From contig NZ_JOJE01000016.1 in the NCBI RefSeq assembly GCF_000720255.1, positions 159,719-223,718 on the forward strand: a DNA stretch of 64,000 nucleotides. The letters run 5' to 3'. This document shows positions 47,453 to 56,312 of this stretch, one piece after another. The notes under the pieces were generated by a model. It had not been told where the DNA came from. It saw only the letters and a list, made by a program, of their open reading frames with translations, and ran no database searches. Origin of the DNA: Streptomyces griseus subsp. griseus (GTDB taxonomy: Bacteria > Actinomycetota > Actinomycetes > Streptomycetales > Streptomycetaceae). The position numbers and the translations under genes were made by a program. Every line of letters starts with the position of its first letter. Position 1 is the stretch's first letter.

Positions 47453-47908
47453 CTAGAACCGCCCGCGCCGGGGCGACGAGTACGCGTCCATGAGCTTGCC
47501 ACGGGTCATCTCCAGCCGGTGCGCGAGGATCTCGGCCACGACGCGGACCAGCGACATTCCCAGTGCCGGATCCTCCTCGCACAGCTTGAGCACCGGCCGC
47601 GCCTCGAACTCGTAGGCCCGTACGGGGCTGAAGGCCTCCGCGCCGAAGTCCCACTGGTACGGCGGGAAGAGCCAGGACCAGCCGAGCATGTCCCCGGCGC
47701 CCAGGCCGGCCACGGTCACGCGTCGGCGCGGCGTCACCTCCTGGACGAGGGAGACCGCGCCCGAGCGGATCACCCAGAAGCGGTCGGCGGTGCCACCCGC
47801 CTCGAAGATGCGGGTGTCCTCCGGGAAGTGCACCTCCCGGGCGAGTGTCATCAGCCGCTCGCGCTGGGGCGGGGGGAGGGCGGTCAGGAGTTTGATCGCT
47901 TTGGTCAT
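47453..47908 (-). CDS. single-domain cyclic-nucleotide-binding protein (no DNA-binding domain)
   Basis: A 151-residue Crp-type sensory module: LPPPQRERLMTLAREVHFPEDTRIFEAGG, DRFWVIRSGAVSL and GDMLGWSWLFPPYQW. It ends in a helix and a short basic tail with no helix-turn-helix. Such proteins can bind a nucleotide and act on partners rather than DNA. The ATG at 47908 has GAGGAG about 12 bases upstream; the frame stays open for 26 further codons without domain content. Its stop codon abuts the 43-bp array. Confidence 0.85.
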   Translation of the reverse strand: MTKAIKLLTALPPPQRERLMTLAREVHFPEDTRIFEAGGTADRFWVIRSGAVSLVQEVTPRRRVTVAGLGAGDMLGWSWLFPPYQWDFGAEAFSPVRAYEFEARPVLKLCEEDPALGMSLVRVVAEILAHRLEMTRGKLMDAYSSPRRGRF

Positions 47909-48019
47909 GGCGCGGAGCTCCTCGCCGAAGGGCGGATGCGGTGCTTTCCCTACGCCCATTTCAGCCGCTCGCGGCGCCATGGGCACCTCGGCGTACCGGA
48001 GGTTTTGCCCGAAGACATG

Positions 48020-48056
48020 AAAAAGCCCTGGCTGGACGGGGGAGGCCAGCCAGGGC
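48020..48056 (-). terminator. strong intrinsic terminator of the PLP decarboxylase gene
   Basis: An 11-bp perfect stem (GCCCTGGCTGG at 48025-48035, CCAGCCAGGGC at 48046-48056) with a ten-base loop is followed on the minus strand by five T. It stands 155 bp beyond the decarboxylase stop. The bases between (48057-48210) show no gene or tRNA. Confidence 0.8.
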
Positions 48057-48210
48057 CGTCAGAGGTGGCGCCGGGGGACGGATACAGTCGACCCCGTGAC
48101 CACTTATGAATGAACCGTAAACCATCCACAGGGATTTCGCGCCTCGAAACCCGGCCGCGTGACCTGTTTCACTTCGTGCCCCTCTGCTGTCGCGCGACGT
48201 ATCCGCACAC

Positions 48211-49698
48211 TCACTCCGCGCCCCCCGCGTCGCCCGCGACCACCCGGACCGTCTCCAGTTCCGGGTCGCCCGGGTCGGGCAGGTGCATGCCCGCCGCCAG
48301 GCCGGTGCGCAGATAGCGCAGCACCGGTTCGGTGAGCCGTTCGCCGGGCAGGACCGCCGGGATCCCGGGCGGGTACGGCGTCACCATCTCCGCGGCGATC
48401 CGCCCGGCGGCCTCGCCCACCGGCACGTCCTCGGCGGGTCCGAAGAACGCGTCCCGAGGCAACATGGCCTGGTCCATGCGCAGTTCGGAAGGGGACGGCA
48501 CGTCCACCCGCGGAGCCGGCGCCAGGTCCGGCGCCGCCCGCGCGAGGTCCTTCAGCGCGGCCAGCAGCTCGTCGGTCGTCTCCTGGTCGTCCCCGTGGGT
48601 GATCTGCGCGCCGATGCGGCGGTGGTCGGTCAGATGGGCGTCCAGGTGCCGCTCCTCGCGCAGCCAGTCCGCCGCCCGGAAGCCCGTGATCCCGAGCCCG
48701 GAGACGTCGATGACGACCGGGAGCGGGTCGAAGTCGTCGGCCAGCCCGGGACCGCAGAAGTCGGCGCGGTCGTTGACGTGCAACCCGTCGATCTCCTCGA
48801 TCGCCGCCCGGACCTCCGCCGCGAGACCCAGCGCACCGCCCATGACCTCCCGCCCGCGCAGCGCCATCTGCCGGCGCCAGCCGTCGAGACCGGCGAAGAT
48901 CAGCACCGACGGGCTGGTCGTGCCCAGCAGGTCCGCGCGGTTCTTCAGCAATTGCGGCGGCACGAGGTCGCCCTGGACGTGGAAGACGGACCCCTGCTCC
49001 AGGCCGCTGCCCATCTTGTGGATGCTCGTCACGCAGATGTCGGCGCCCGCGTCCATCGCCCACGACGGCAGGTCGGGATGGAAGGGCAGATGGGCGCCCC
49101 ACGCCTCGTCCACGATCAGCGGCACCGAGCGCCGGTGGCAGACCTCGGCCACCGCCCGCAGATCGGCGCAGCCGCCGTACGGCGTCGGACTGGTGATCAA
49201 GGCGCCCCTCGCGTCCGGATGCGCCTCGAACGCGGCCTCGTACTCCTCGGGAGACGGGGGATGGGCCAGATGCCGTCGCGCGTCCCAGCGGGGCTCGACC
49301 CACACCGGCTCGATGCCGGAGATGATCAGGCCCGACACCACCGACTTGTGCGCGTCCCGGCCGACCAGCAGCTTCTCGTGCGGGCCTGCGACCGACAGCA
49401 TCGCCGCCTTGACGGACAGGGAACTCCCGCACGTGGTGAAAAAGGTGTGCTCGGCGTGGACCGCGTCGGCCATCAACCTCTCGGCCCGCTCCAGCACCTG
49501 CCCCCGGGTGAGCCGGTCGTCCAGGCCGCCGGACGCCAGGAGGTCACCGAGGAAGACCGCGTCCCCCAGCACCTGCCGCACCGCCGGATCGGCGCCACGC
49601 GCCTGCTTGTGCCCGGGCGGCGTGAACGACAGCCGCCCCTTGCGGTGATAGTCGGCCAGGGCTTCCAGAATCGGTGCGCGGGTGTGATCGACAGCCAT
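48211..49698 (-). CDS. Orn/Lys/Arg decarboxylase-family PLP enzyme
   Basis: A 495-residue fold-type I PLP enzyme of the short actinobacterial/Bacillus-SpeA-like group. Features are RLSFTPPGHKQ at the N-terminus, FFTTCGSSLSVKAAM for the cofactor phosphate, RDAHKSV, VDEAWGAHLPFHPDLPSWAMDAGAD, and the Schiff-base Lys228 in SIHKMGSG. The C-terminal domain has the family's TPYPPGIPAVLPGE. It decarboxylates a basic amino acid to a polyamine precursor; which one cannot be read from the sequence. The start at 49698 (MAVDHTRAP) is preferred to the ATG 12 codons earlier. Confidence 0.9.
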   Translation of the reverse strand: MAVDHTRAPILEALADYHRKGRLSFTPPGHKQARGADPAVRQVLGDAVFLGDLLASGGLDDRLTRGQVLERAERLMADAVHAEHTFFTTCGSSLSVKAAMLSVAGPHEKLLVGRDAHKSVVSGLIISGIEPVWVEPRWDARRHLAHPPSPEEYEAAFEAHPDARGALITSPTPYGGCADLRAVAEVCHRRSVPLIVDEAWGAHLPFHPDLPSWAMDAGADICVTSIHKMGSGLEQGSVFHVQGDLVPPQLLKNRADLLGTTSPSVLIFAGLDGWRRQMALRGREVMGGALGLAAEVRAAIEEIDGLHVNDRADFCGPGLADDFDPLPVVIDVSGLGITGFRAADWLREERHLDAHLTDHRRIGAQITHGDDQETTDELLAALKDLARAAPDLAPAPRVDVPSPSELRMDQAMLPRDAFFGPAEDVPVGEAAGRIAAEMVTPYPPGIPAVLPGERLTEPVLRYLRTGLAAGMHLPDPGDPELETVRVVAGDAGGAE

Positions 49699-49792
49699 GC
49701 GACACGGGTTCCCCTGCCGACGACCGCCAATCAACGCCCGGCAGGGGCCGACGGCATCGCGTTCCTCCCGGTGCCCGCCGTCGGCCGGCGGT

Positions 49793-50014
49793 TCACCCCT
49801 GCTCGGTGCGCGCTCCGGGCTTGACTATCTCGTCCAGCACCCTGAGCACCGCCTCGTACGCCAGTCCCCGCACGACCGCGTCGCGCGCTCCGCCCGGATC
49901 GGTCTGCTCCAGCTCCTCGCCCCGCGTCCGCCAGATCCGCGTCTCCTCCTCCGCGCAGGCCCTGGCCCGCTGGATCCGGCGCAGCAATTCGTCTGAGTCC
50001 ACGACATCGGTCAT
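49793..50014 (-). CDS. small hypothetical protein
   Basis: A 73-residue acidic, helical protein (DSDELLRRIQRARACAEEE, then RDAVVRGLAYEAVLRVLDEIV). I do not recognise a family. Coding is supported by its charged amphipathic helices. It stands 94 bp upstream of the decarboxylase gene on the same strand and could share its transcript. A longer reading (to 50227) has no domain content. Confidence 0.5.
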   Translation of the reverse strand: MTDVVDSDELLRRIQRARACAEEETRIWRTRGEELEQTDPGGARDAVVRGLAYEAVLRVLDEIVKPGARTEQG

Positions 50015-50196
50015 GGCGTCCGCGTACCCGTTCGCCGCGCTTCGATGACCTTCCGGCCACCCGTGGCCGGAAGTGAGTGAAAAGCCGGCCCGAGAACCGG
50101 AAGGAAGCGACACGTCCGGTTTGACCGGGCTCTGAGCGGTGAGCCGAACAAAAGGGACCTCCGCCGGGCCCGGCCACTTCACACCGGTGAGGCAGC

Positions 50197-50661
50197 ATGA
50201 CTCAGGGAGCGAAGGGGATGCGTGCAAAGTACATGACCGAACCCGCCGAAGCGCCGGACACCCTGGACCGGCCCCATGCCCATGGACCGTGTCGACCGGC
50301 CGACGTGCGCCACGCCATACGGTGCGTCGTGGCCTGCCGGTGCCGGGAGACCGGCTCGCCGTGCGACGAGGACGGCCTCTCCGACGCGCTGCTCGTCGCC
50401 TCGGAGCTGACCACCAACGCCATCCTGCACGGCGGTGGCGTCACGGAGTACGACGTCCAGGTCGACGGACAGGCCGTACGGGTGTCCGTCAGCGACCGCA
50501 GCGACCGACTGCCCGTGGCCACTGATCCGTTCGACGAGCGAGGACGCCGGCGCACCGGCGGCCGCGGCTGGCCGATCGTATGCCGGCTCTCCCGGGACGT
50601 CCGGGTGTCCGACCTTCCCACCGGGGGGAAACGCATCACCGCCGTGGTGCCCGTGTTCTGA
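50197..50661 (+). CDS. anti-sigma-type ATP-binding protein (GHKL domain)
   Basis: A 154-residue single-domain HATPase, the second of this type in the window. The N-box is at 70-79 (ELTTNAILHG), a degenerate G1 is in VSDRSDRLP and the G2 is in GGRGWPIV. An N-terminal His/Cys-containing stretch (HAHGPCRPAD) precedes the domain. These proteins are very numerous in Streptomyces and regulate alternative sigma factors or act in partner switching. GTGAGGCAG stands upstream of the first ATG; ATGs at codons 8 and 13 are alternatives. Confidence 0.82.
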   Translation: MTQGAKGMRAKYMTEPAEAPDTLDRPHAHGPCRPADVRHAIRCVVACRCRETGSPCDEDGLSDALLVASELTTNAILHGGGVTEYDVQVDGQAVRVSVSDRSDRLPVATDPFDERGRRRTGGRGWPIVCRLSRDVRVSDLPTGGKRITAVVPVF

Positions 50662-50876
50662 AGTCACTTGTGCACGCCGGTGTTTGCCCCGACGTACCCG
50701 GGGCACACGCGGTTTCGTGCTTCGGACCGGAGGCGCGCCCGCAGGAGCGGTATCACCGCCCGGCGCCCTCCGGGACAGTCCGGACGGCCACCCCTCCTGC
50801 GGGAGCCCTGAAACCCCTGTTCCAGGAGCGCACTCGCCGTGTGAGGAACCGTGAACGGACACAAGGAGCGACACAG

Positions 50877-51125
50877 ATGCTGAGGCCCCACCCCGCCGTC
50901 CTGCGCAGGCTCGTCGAGGACTACGAGGCGTCGAAGGCCGCGGAGAAGACCGCGCACGGGTCCGCGCCGAGCCCGCGGGCCCAGGACCTGGCGTACACCC
51001 TGTGCGTTTCGACCGGGACGCGTGACGTGAGACTGGCCCTGGAGACGGCCCGGCGCTGGCTCGCGACCACCGCCACCGCCGCCGAGCGCGGCCAACTGAC
51101 GGGAGCGACGTCAGGGGCCGAATGA
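50877..51125 (+). CDS. DUF5133-like small protein
   Basis: An 82-residue protein: LRPHPAVLRRLVEDYEASK, then AQDLAYTLCVSTGTRDVRLALETARRWL. The TLCVSTGTRDV segment is characteristic of DUF5133 proteins, which I know only from Streptomyces and relatives and which have no known function. AAGGAG stands upstream of the ATG. It follows the anti-sigma-type gene by 215 bp, in which I see nothing certain. Confidence 0.75.
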   Translation: MLRPHPAVLRRLVEDYEASKAAEKTAHGSAPSPRAQDLAYTLCVSTGTRDVRLALETARRWLATTATAAERGQLTGATSGAE

Positions 51126-51233
51126 GCCGGTAGTGGCTGGATCAATACCCCTCGGCCCCGCCCGCGCCCCCCGGCCGGGCGGGGCCGCGTATGTCCGCCC
51201 CGACCTGGGGCATCCGGATGGCGGGAGGCCTGA

Positions 51234-52070
51234 ATGAACACAAGGGTCATGGCACACAACGGCCGTAGGGAGGCCGAGCGGGCGGCGAAGGGATCGGTGA
51301 CGGAGGGCGCCGCCAGGGCCGGGTTCACCGCGCGCGGAGTGATCTATCTGCTGGTCGGGGTGCTGGCCCTGCAGATCGCCTTCGGCGACAACGGGGAGCA
51401 GGCGGACCGGCGCGGCGCCCTCGCCGAGATCGCCCAGAAGCCCTTCGGCGCCGTACTGCTGTGGGCGCTGGGAATCGGACTGGTGGGCATGGCGGTGTGG
51501 CGGCTGTCCGAGGCGCTCTTCGGATCGACCGGGAAGGACGGCCACAAGGCGCGCAAGCGGCTGCTGTCACTGCTCAGGTGCGCCTTCTACGCCTTCGTCG
51601 CCTACTCCGTCCTGGAGTTCGCGGCGGGGTCCGGCAGCGGCGGCGGATCCAGCGACGAGCAGTCCAAGGACGTCACGGCCGAGGTCCTGCAGTGGCCCGG
51701 CGGACAGTGGCTCGTCGCCCTGGCCGGGATCGGGATCGTGGTGGCGGGCGTGTGGATCGCCGTCCAGGCGCTGCGCCGCGCCTTCCACGACAAGCTCAAG
51801 CTGGGCGCGATGTCACCCCGGACGCGACGCATGGTGGACGTGACGGGCGTGGGCGGCGGTACCGCCCGTGGCGTGGTGTTCGCCGCGGCGGGGGCCTTCG
51901 CGGTGCGCGCGGCGGTCGAGTACGAGCCCGACAAGGCCAAGGGCCTGGACGACACCCTGCGCACCTTCGCCGCCACGCCGGTCGGGCCGTGGCTGCTGGT
52001 CCTCGTCGCGGTCGGGATTGTCATGTTCGGGCTGTTCTCGTTCGCGATGGCGCGCTGGCGCCGCGTCTGA
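51234..52070 (+). CDS. six-helix membrane protein, DUF1206
   Basis: A 278-residue membrane protein built from three similar two-helix repeats, the DUF1206 pattern. Each repeat begins with an ARAGFTARGVIYLLVG-like helix; the repeats start near residues 22, 110 and 200. The family is common in actinobacteria and its function is unknown. The N-terminal MNTRVMAHNGRREAERAAKG is cytoplasmic. It stands alone and converges on the FUSC gene. Confidence 0.85.
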   Translation: MNTRVMAHNGRREAERAAKGSVTEGAARAGFTARGVIYLLVGVLALQIAFGDNGEQADRRGALAEIAQKPFGAVLLWALGIGLVGMAVWRLSEALFGSTGKDGHKARKRLLSLLRCAFYAFVAYSVLEFAAGSGSGGGSSDEQSKDVTAEVLQWPGGQWLVALAGIGIVVAGVWIAVQALRRAFHDKLKLGAMSPRTRRMVDVTGVGGGTARGVVFAAAGAFAVRAAVEYEPDKAKGLDDTLRTFAATPVGPWLLVLVAVGIVMFGLFSFAMARWRRV

Positions 52071-52106
52071 CACGAAGCGCGACACCGAGGCCGGGCCGGG
52101 GCGGGA

Positions 52107-54389
52107 TCACCGCTTCGGCTCGGCCACGGTCACCTTCAGCGGCCGCGCCAGACCCACCACGCCCTCGTCGAGGCGCTGGAGATGCCGCAGCACACGGTCG
52201 GTGATGCGACCGTAGCGCGAGGAGCCGGGCACCTCCGGGCCCAGCAGGGACGCGATGCTGGACCCCGACTCGACCTCGCCCGCGTCCGGCCGGCCCGCGA
52301 CGTGCGCCGCTATCACCTGAAGGTTGTCCGCGATGCGCCGCCCCGCCCCGCCCAGCCGGGGATCCGCCGCGATCGACGGATGCGTGGGCAGCTGTTCGGC
52401 CGTCGCCGCCAGGGTCCGCGCGTGGTACGCGCAGGTCTCCAGGAGAGCGACCACGTACTGCGCGGTGTCGCGGCGGGTGCGCAGCGGGGTGATCGGGTGG
52501 GTCAGCGGCTTCGTGGACGCCCGCAGATCCGCCACGGCCTTGTCGAGGTCGCGCGCCAGGTCCAGCAGATCGGTGGCGGCCTCGCCGCTGAGCTGCTCGA
52601 CCGCCGCCTCGGTGACCTCGGCGAGCCGGTTCAGCGCGGTGGCCAGCAACTCGTTCGTACGGCGGTCCGTGTGCACCGGCAGCACCAGCGCCGCCGCGAC
52701 AGCCCCGCAGGCCGCGCCGAGCGCCGTCTCCTCCACCCGCAGCACCAGCACCGAAAGGCTGTAGGTGTGCAGCAGGGTGTAGAGCAGCCCCAGCATCGCG
52801 GTGACGAAGAACGACATCAGTGTGTACGACAGCGGCGCCGAGTAGAACATCGCGAAGATCAGCAGCAGCACCAGGGCGAACGCCGTCCAGGTGTGCTGCC
52901 CCACCAGCCCCGCCAGCACGATGCCGGCGACGACGCCGAACACGGTGCCCAGCAGCCGACGGTAGCCCTTGACCAGGATCTCGCCGGTGGAGGCGGTGTT
53001 GAGGAAGACGATCCAGCAGGTCAGCACCGCCCAGTACCAGCGGTGGCTGGAGAGCAGCTCGCCACCGACGATGGCGAGCGCCGACCCCACGGCGACCTGT
53101 ACGGCGGCACGGGTCGTCGGTCGGCGCAGCCCGCCGTCCGCCGGCTCCTCGTCCTCGTCATCGCCCTGCTCACCGGCGGCGATGGCCGCGTCCTCGGCGT
53201 CCAGCTCCTCGCGCGAGCGGGTCGTCGCGGGGGAGTCGTCGGACTCGTCGGAGGCGTCCAGGGGCCCTTCCAGCGCGATGCGCAGGCCCAGGACCGCGCG
53301 CGCGGTCTCGCCGACGCCCCGGAAGACGTCCTGGACGGCCGGTGACGCAGGCGGCAGGTTCTCCTCGTCGCGGTAGCCGAGGAGCCGGTTGCGGATCTGG
53401 GCCAGCGAGGTGCTCATGCCCAGACCGCCGGGTCGCAGGACCAGCAGCCGGAGCGACTCCAGGTCCCGGCGCAGCGTCACGGTCGCCTCGTCCCGGTCGG
53501 GCAGCGGGTCGGCGGCCGGGAAGGACGCGCCGGGCAGATGCATGGTGATGGTGTCGGCCCGCTCCGCGGTGCGCAGGTTCAGCAGGAGCAGGCCCTGCCG
53601 CTCGGCGGCGATCTCGGCGTCGGCGATACGGCGCTGCACCAGGCGGGCCACGGCCTCGTCGGAGGTGCCCTCGCCGAGCTGGCCCTGGATCATCAGCGCG
53701 CTCTCGTGCAGCCGCGCGGTCTTCTCGCGCACGTCGGCCAGCGTCTTCTCCAGGTCGTCCGGAGCCGCGTCCAGCAGGTCGACCTGGGTGGCGAGCAATT
53801 GGGCGAGGCGGGCCCGGAAGGCCTTGCGCAGCCGCGCCAGTACTCCGGCGGGTGTCTCGCGGACCAGGGCGAAACGGGCCACCGCGCTGCACGCGAAGGC
53901 GACGGTGATCGCCTCGTACAGCTCGGGCAGTTGCCCGGTGGTGGCGCCGACGAACAGGGAGAGGAAGTAGATCTGGAAGCCGATCAGACCGAGGGCGGTG
54001 CCGCGGTCGCCGAACCGGCGGATGTAGACCGCGCCGAAGATCAGCACGACGAAGAACAGGTCACCGACGAGGACGCGGGTGTTCAGCAGCGCGCTCAGCG
54101 ACACGGAGGCCAGTGCCACGGGCAGGCCCAGGGCCAGGGTGACGGCCTGCTGGGTGCGCGGCTTCTCGCGGATGGCGAAGGTGGAGACCATCGCCGCCAT
54201 GGACCCCGCGACCAGGTGTGTCACGTCCGCGTGCAACAGGCTCAGCACGACCAGGGTCAGGACGATCGCCGACACCGTCCGCAGCCCGGCCGCCAGCCGC
54301 AGCAGCCCCGGATCGGACGCCGCGGCCCGATCCCGCAGCTCCGCCCACACCGACCGTCCCAACACCCTCACGCCGTCGCGCTCTCCCAC
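52107..54389 (-). CDS. FUSC-family membrane protein (aromatic-acid-exporter-like)
   Basis: A 760-residue protein with two blocks of hydrophobic helices (about residues 30-175 and 430-580) separated by a long soluble helical segment, as in the FUSC/YccS/AaeB group. The second block contains RWYWAVLTCWIVFLNTASTGEILVKGYRRLLGTVFGVVAG, the family's most conserved stretch. It probably exports small organic acids or similar compounds. An acidic linker (about 385-425) joins the two halves. It is a single gene. Confidence 0.87.
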   Translation of the reverse strand: MGERDGVRVLGRSVWAELRDRAAASDPGLLRLAAGLRTVSAIVLTLVVLSLLHADVTHLVAGSMAAMVSTFAIREKPRTQQAVTLALGLPVALASVSLSALLNTRVLVGDLFFVVLIFGAVYIRRFGDRGTALGLIGFQIYFLSLFVGATTGQLPELYEAITVAFACSAVARFALVRETPAGVLARLRKAFRARLAQLLATQVDLLDAAPDDLEKTLADVREKTARLHESALMIQGQLGEGTSDEAVARLVQRRIADAEIAAERQGLLLLNLRTAERADTITMHLPGASFPAADPLPDRDEATVTLRRDLESLRLLVLRPGGLGMSTSLAQIRNRLLGYRDEENLPPASPAVQDVFRGVGETARAVLGLRIALEGPLDASDESDDSPATTRSREELDAEDAAIAAGEQGDDEDEEPADGGLRRPTTRAAVQVAVGSALAIVGGELLSSHRWYWAVLTCWIVFLNTASTGEILVKGYRRLLGTVFGVVAGIVLAGLVGQHTWTAFALVLLLIFAMFYSAPLSYTLMSFFVTAMLGLLYTLLHTYSLSVLVLRVEETALGAACGAVAAALVLPVHTDRRTNELLATALNRLAEVTEAAVEQLSGEAATDLLDLARDLDKAVADLRASTKPLTHPITPLRTRRDTAQYVVALLETCAYHARTLAATAEQLPTHPSIAADPRLGGAGRRIADNLQVIAAHVAGRPDAGEVESGSSIASLLGPEVPGSSRYGRITDRVLRHLQRLDEGVVGLARPLKVTVAEPKR

Positions 54390-54619
54390 CAGACACCAAG
54401 ATCCGCAGCCAGCATGTCACGCCCCCCCGGCCCCACCCAACGCACCCCCGACCCCCAGGGTGTGCTCGTCCACGCAATCAGTCCAGGCCGACGACGGGAA
54501 GGGCGCCTGCGCGGCTGACCCCGGCCGCGCATTCCTCGCAGGACCGCCCACCGCCCTGCCGGTGCCCGCGCGAGCCACCGGCACAAGCCGCAGGACCGCT
54601 CCGCTTCCGCCGTCCTGCT

Positions 54620-54688
54620 GACACCTCCGCGAGCCCGTCCCGCCGACACCTCCGCGAGCCAGCCGTCCCGCCGACACCTCCGCGAGCC
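54620..54688. repeat. three direct copies of a 16-bp element
   Basis: GACACCTCCGCGAGCC occurs at 54620-54635, 54645-54660 and 54673-54688, separated by GTCCCGCC-type spacers, so the periods are 25 and 28 bp. It lies in the roughly 370-base gap between the FUSC gene start and the NDH-2 gene stop. I see no gene in the rest of that gap. Confidence 0.75.
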
Positions 54689-54762
54689 ATTCGCGCAGGC
54701 CGCCGGACGGCGTGCGGCCCGCCCCTCGGGGAGGTCCCGGTGGGCGGGCCGCCGACGGTGGG

Positions 54763-56130
54763 TCAGGGGTGCCGGTGCTGAGCGGACTCCACTTGTTCGC
54801 GGACCTGCTCGGGGCTCAGATACGCGTCGGTGTACTCGAAGTCCTTGAGGGTGGCGGGCTTGCGGGCCTGGAAGCCGGTGCGGACGAAATCGTCGCCGGC
54901 GAGCGCGTTGAGCGTCCAGTTGGTCATGACCCGGGCCTTGGCGACATTGGTGCGCAGGGCCGACCAGTGGTAGCCGCGGGCGACGGCCTGGGCGGGCAGC
55001 CCCCGCAGTTCGATGCCGAGCGGCTTGGAGACGGCGTCCGTGCCACCGAGGTCGACCACGAGGCCCAGATCCTTGTGCACGTACGGCTCCAGCGGCCGCC
55101 CGCGCAGCGTGGCGATGACGTTGTCCGCCACGTGCTTGCCCTGCCGCATCGCGTGCTGCGCGGTCGGCGGGCAGACCGCGGCCTCGTCGCCCTTGGCCTT
55201 GTCGGGTACCGCGGCGGCGTCCCCGAGCGCGAAGACACCGTCGTTGCCGGGCAGGTTCATCTCGGCGGTGACCGCGAGGCGCCCGCGCACCGTCTCGGCA
55301 CCCAGCGTGCTCATCAGCGGGCTGGCGGCCACCCCGGCCGTCCAGATCAACGTACGGGTCGGCACCACCCGGCCGTCGGTGAACGTGACCTCGTTCGCCC
55401 CCGCCTTGTCGAGCGAGACGCCCAGCGAGATCTCGATTCCGCGCCGGCGCAGGATCTCCTGCGCGCTGCGGCCGAGCTTGTCGCCCAGTTCGGGCATCAG
55501 CTTCGGGGCGATGTCGATGAGATGCCACTTGATCAGCGACGGGTCGATCCGTGGATACCGCTTGACGGCCGCGTGCGTCAGCCGTTGCAGGCACGCCGCG
55601 GTCTCGGTGCCCGCGTACCCGCCGCCGACCACGACGAACTGCAACCGGGAGGCCCGCTCCGCCGGATCGTCACTGGCGTCGGCGAGGTCGAGCTGCGAGA
55701 TGACATGGTCACGGATGTACGCGGCCTCCGCGAGTGTCTTCATGCCGAAGGCGTGCTCGGTGAGACCGGGGATGTCGAAGGTACGGGTGATGCTGCCGGG
55801 CGCCAGCACGATGTAGTCGTACGGTTCGTTGACGATCTGGTCGGTGATGGTGCGGATGACGCAGACCTTGGACTTGAGGTCCACGCCGATCGCGCCGCCC
55901 GGGATGATCCGGGTGCGGTACTTGCGGCTGCGGCGCAGGGAGACGGCGATCGACTGGGGCGTCAGCACCCCCGAGGCGACCTGGGGCAGCAGTGGCAGGT
56001 AGAGCTGGTAGGAGAACGGCGTCACCAGGGTGACATCGGCCTCGTCAGGGGCGAGTTTGCGTTCGAGACGTCGTACGCACTCCACTCCCGCGAAACCCGC
56101 GCCCACCACCAGGATCCTGGGTCGTGTCAC
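54763..56130 (-). CDS. ndh: type II NADH dehydrogenase (NDH-2)
   Basis: A 455-residue single-subunit NADH:quinone oxidoreductase. The FAD motif is VVGAGFAGVECVRRL (about 7-21), the NADH motif VVVGGGYAGTETAACL (about 165-180), and the second FAD contact GVFALGDAAAVP. A C-terminal amphipathic region attaches it to the membrane, where it feeds electrons to menaquinone without pumping protons. The start is GTG with AAGGGATGG upstream; no ATG fits. The open frame continues far upstream as shadow sequence. Confidence 0.9.
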   Translation of the reverse strand: MTRPRILVVGAGFAGVECVRRLERKLAPDEADVTLVTPFSYQLYLPLLPQVASGVLTPQSIAVSLRRSRKYRTRIIPGGAIGVDLKSKVCVIRTITDQIVNEPYDYIVLAPGSITRTFDIPGLTEHAFGMKTLAEAAYIRDHVISQLDLADASDDPAERASRLQFVVVGGGYAGTETAACLQRLTHAAVKRYPRIDPSLIKWHLIDIAPKLMPELGDKLGRSAQEILRRRGIEISLGVSLDKAGANEVTFTDGRVVPTRTLIWTAGVAASPLMSTLGAETVRGRLAVTAEMNLPGNDGVFALGDAAAVPDKAKGDEAAVCPPTAQHAMRQGKHVADNVIATLRGRPLEPYVHKDLGLVVDLGGTDAVSKPLGIELRGLPAQAVARGYHWSALRTNVAKARVMTNWTLNALAGDDFVRTGFQARKPATLKDFEYTDAYLSPEQVREQVESAQHRHP

Positions 56131-56312
56131 GATGGTCCATCCCTTCTGCGGCTCCAGGCGGTTTGCCTCAACGCCATTCGCGTGCCCTCGTATCGCGTCT
56201 TGGCACCTCATTGATCCCATCGCGCCCGAAGCCCTCCCGCCAGCCGGGCACGGCAGGCAGCCGAACGCGTGCGCCCCAGCATGATCCTCTGCCGCCGAAA
56301 GGGGAACCGTTC

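Noticed and set aside
46474..48109. Long forward open frames in all three phases across the repeat array
   Set aside because: They result from a stop-free 43-bp GC-rich unit; the frame shifts at every unit, there is no ribosome site, and the peptide has no protein-like composition.
48057..48210. tRNA or small RNA between the decarboxylase gene and its terminator
   Set aside because: No cloverleaf can be drawn and no proper T-loop sequence occurs; the stretch fits an ordinary 3' untranslated region.
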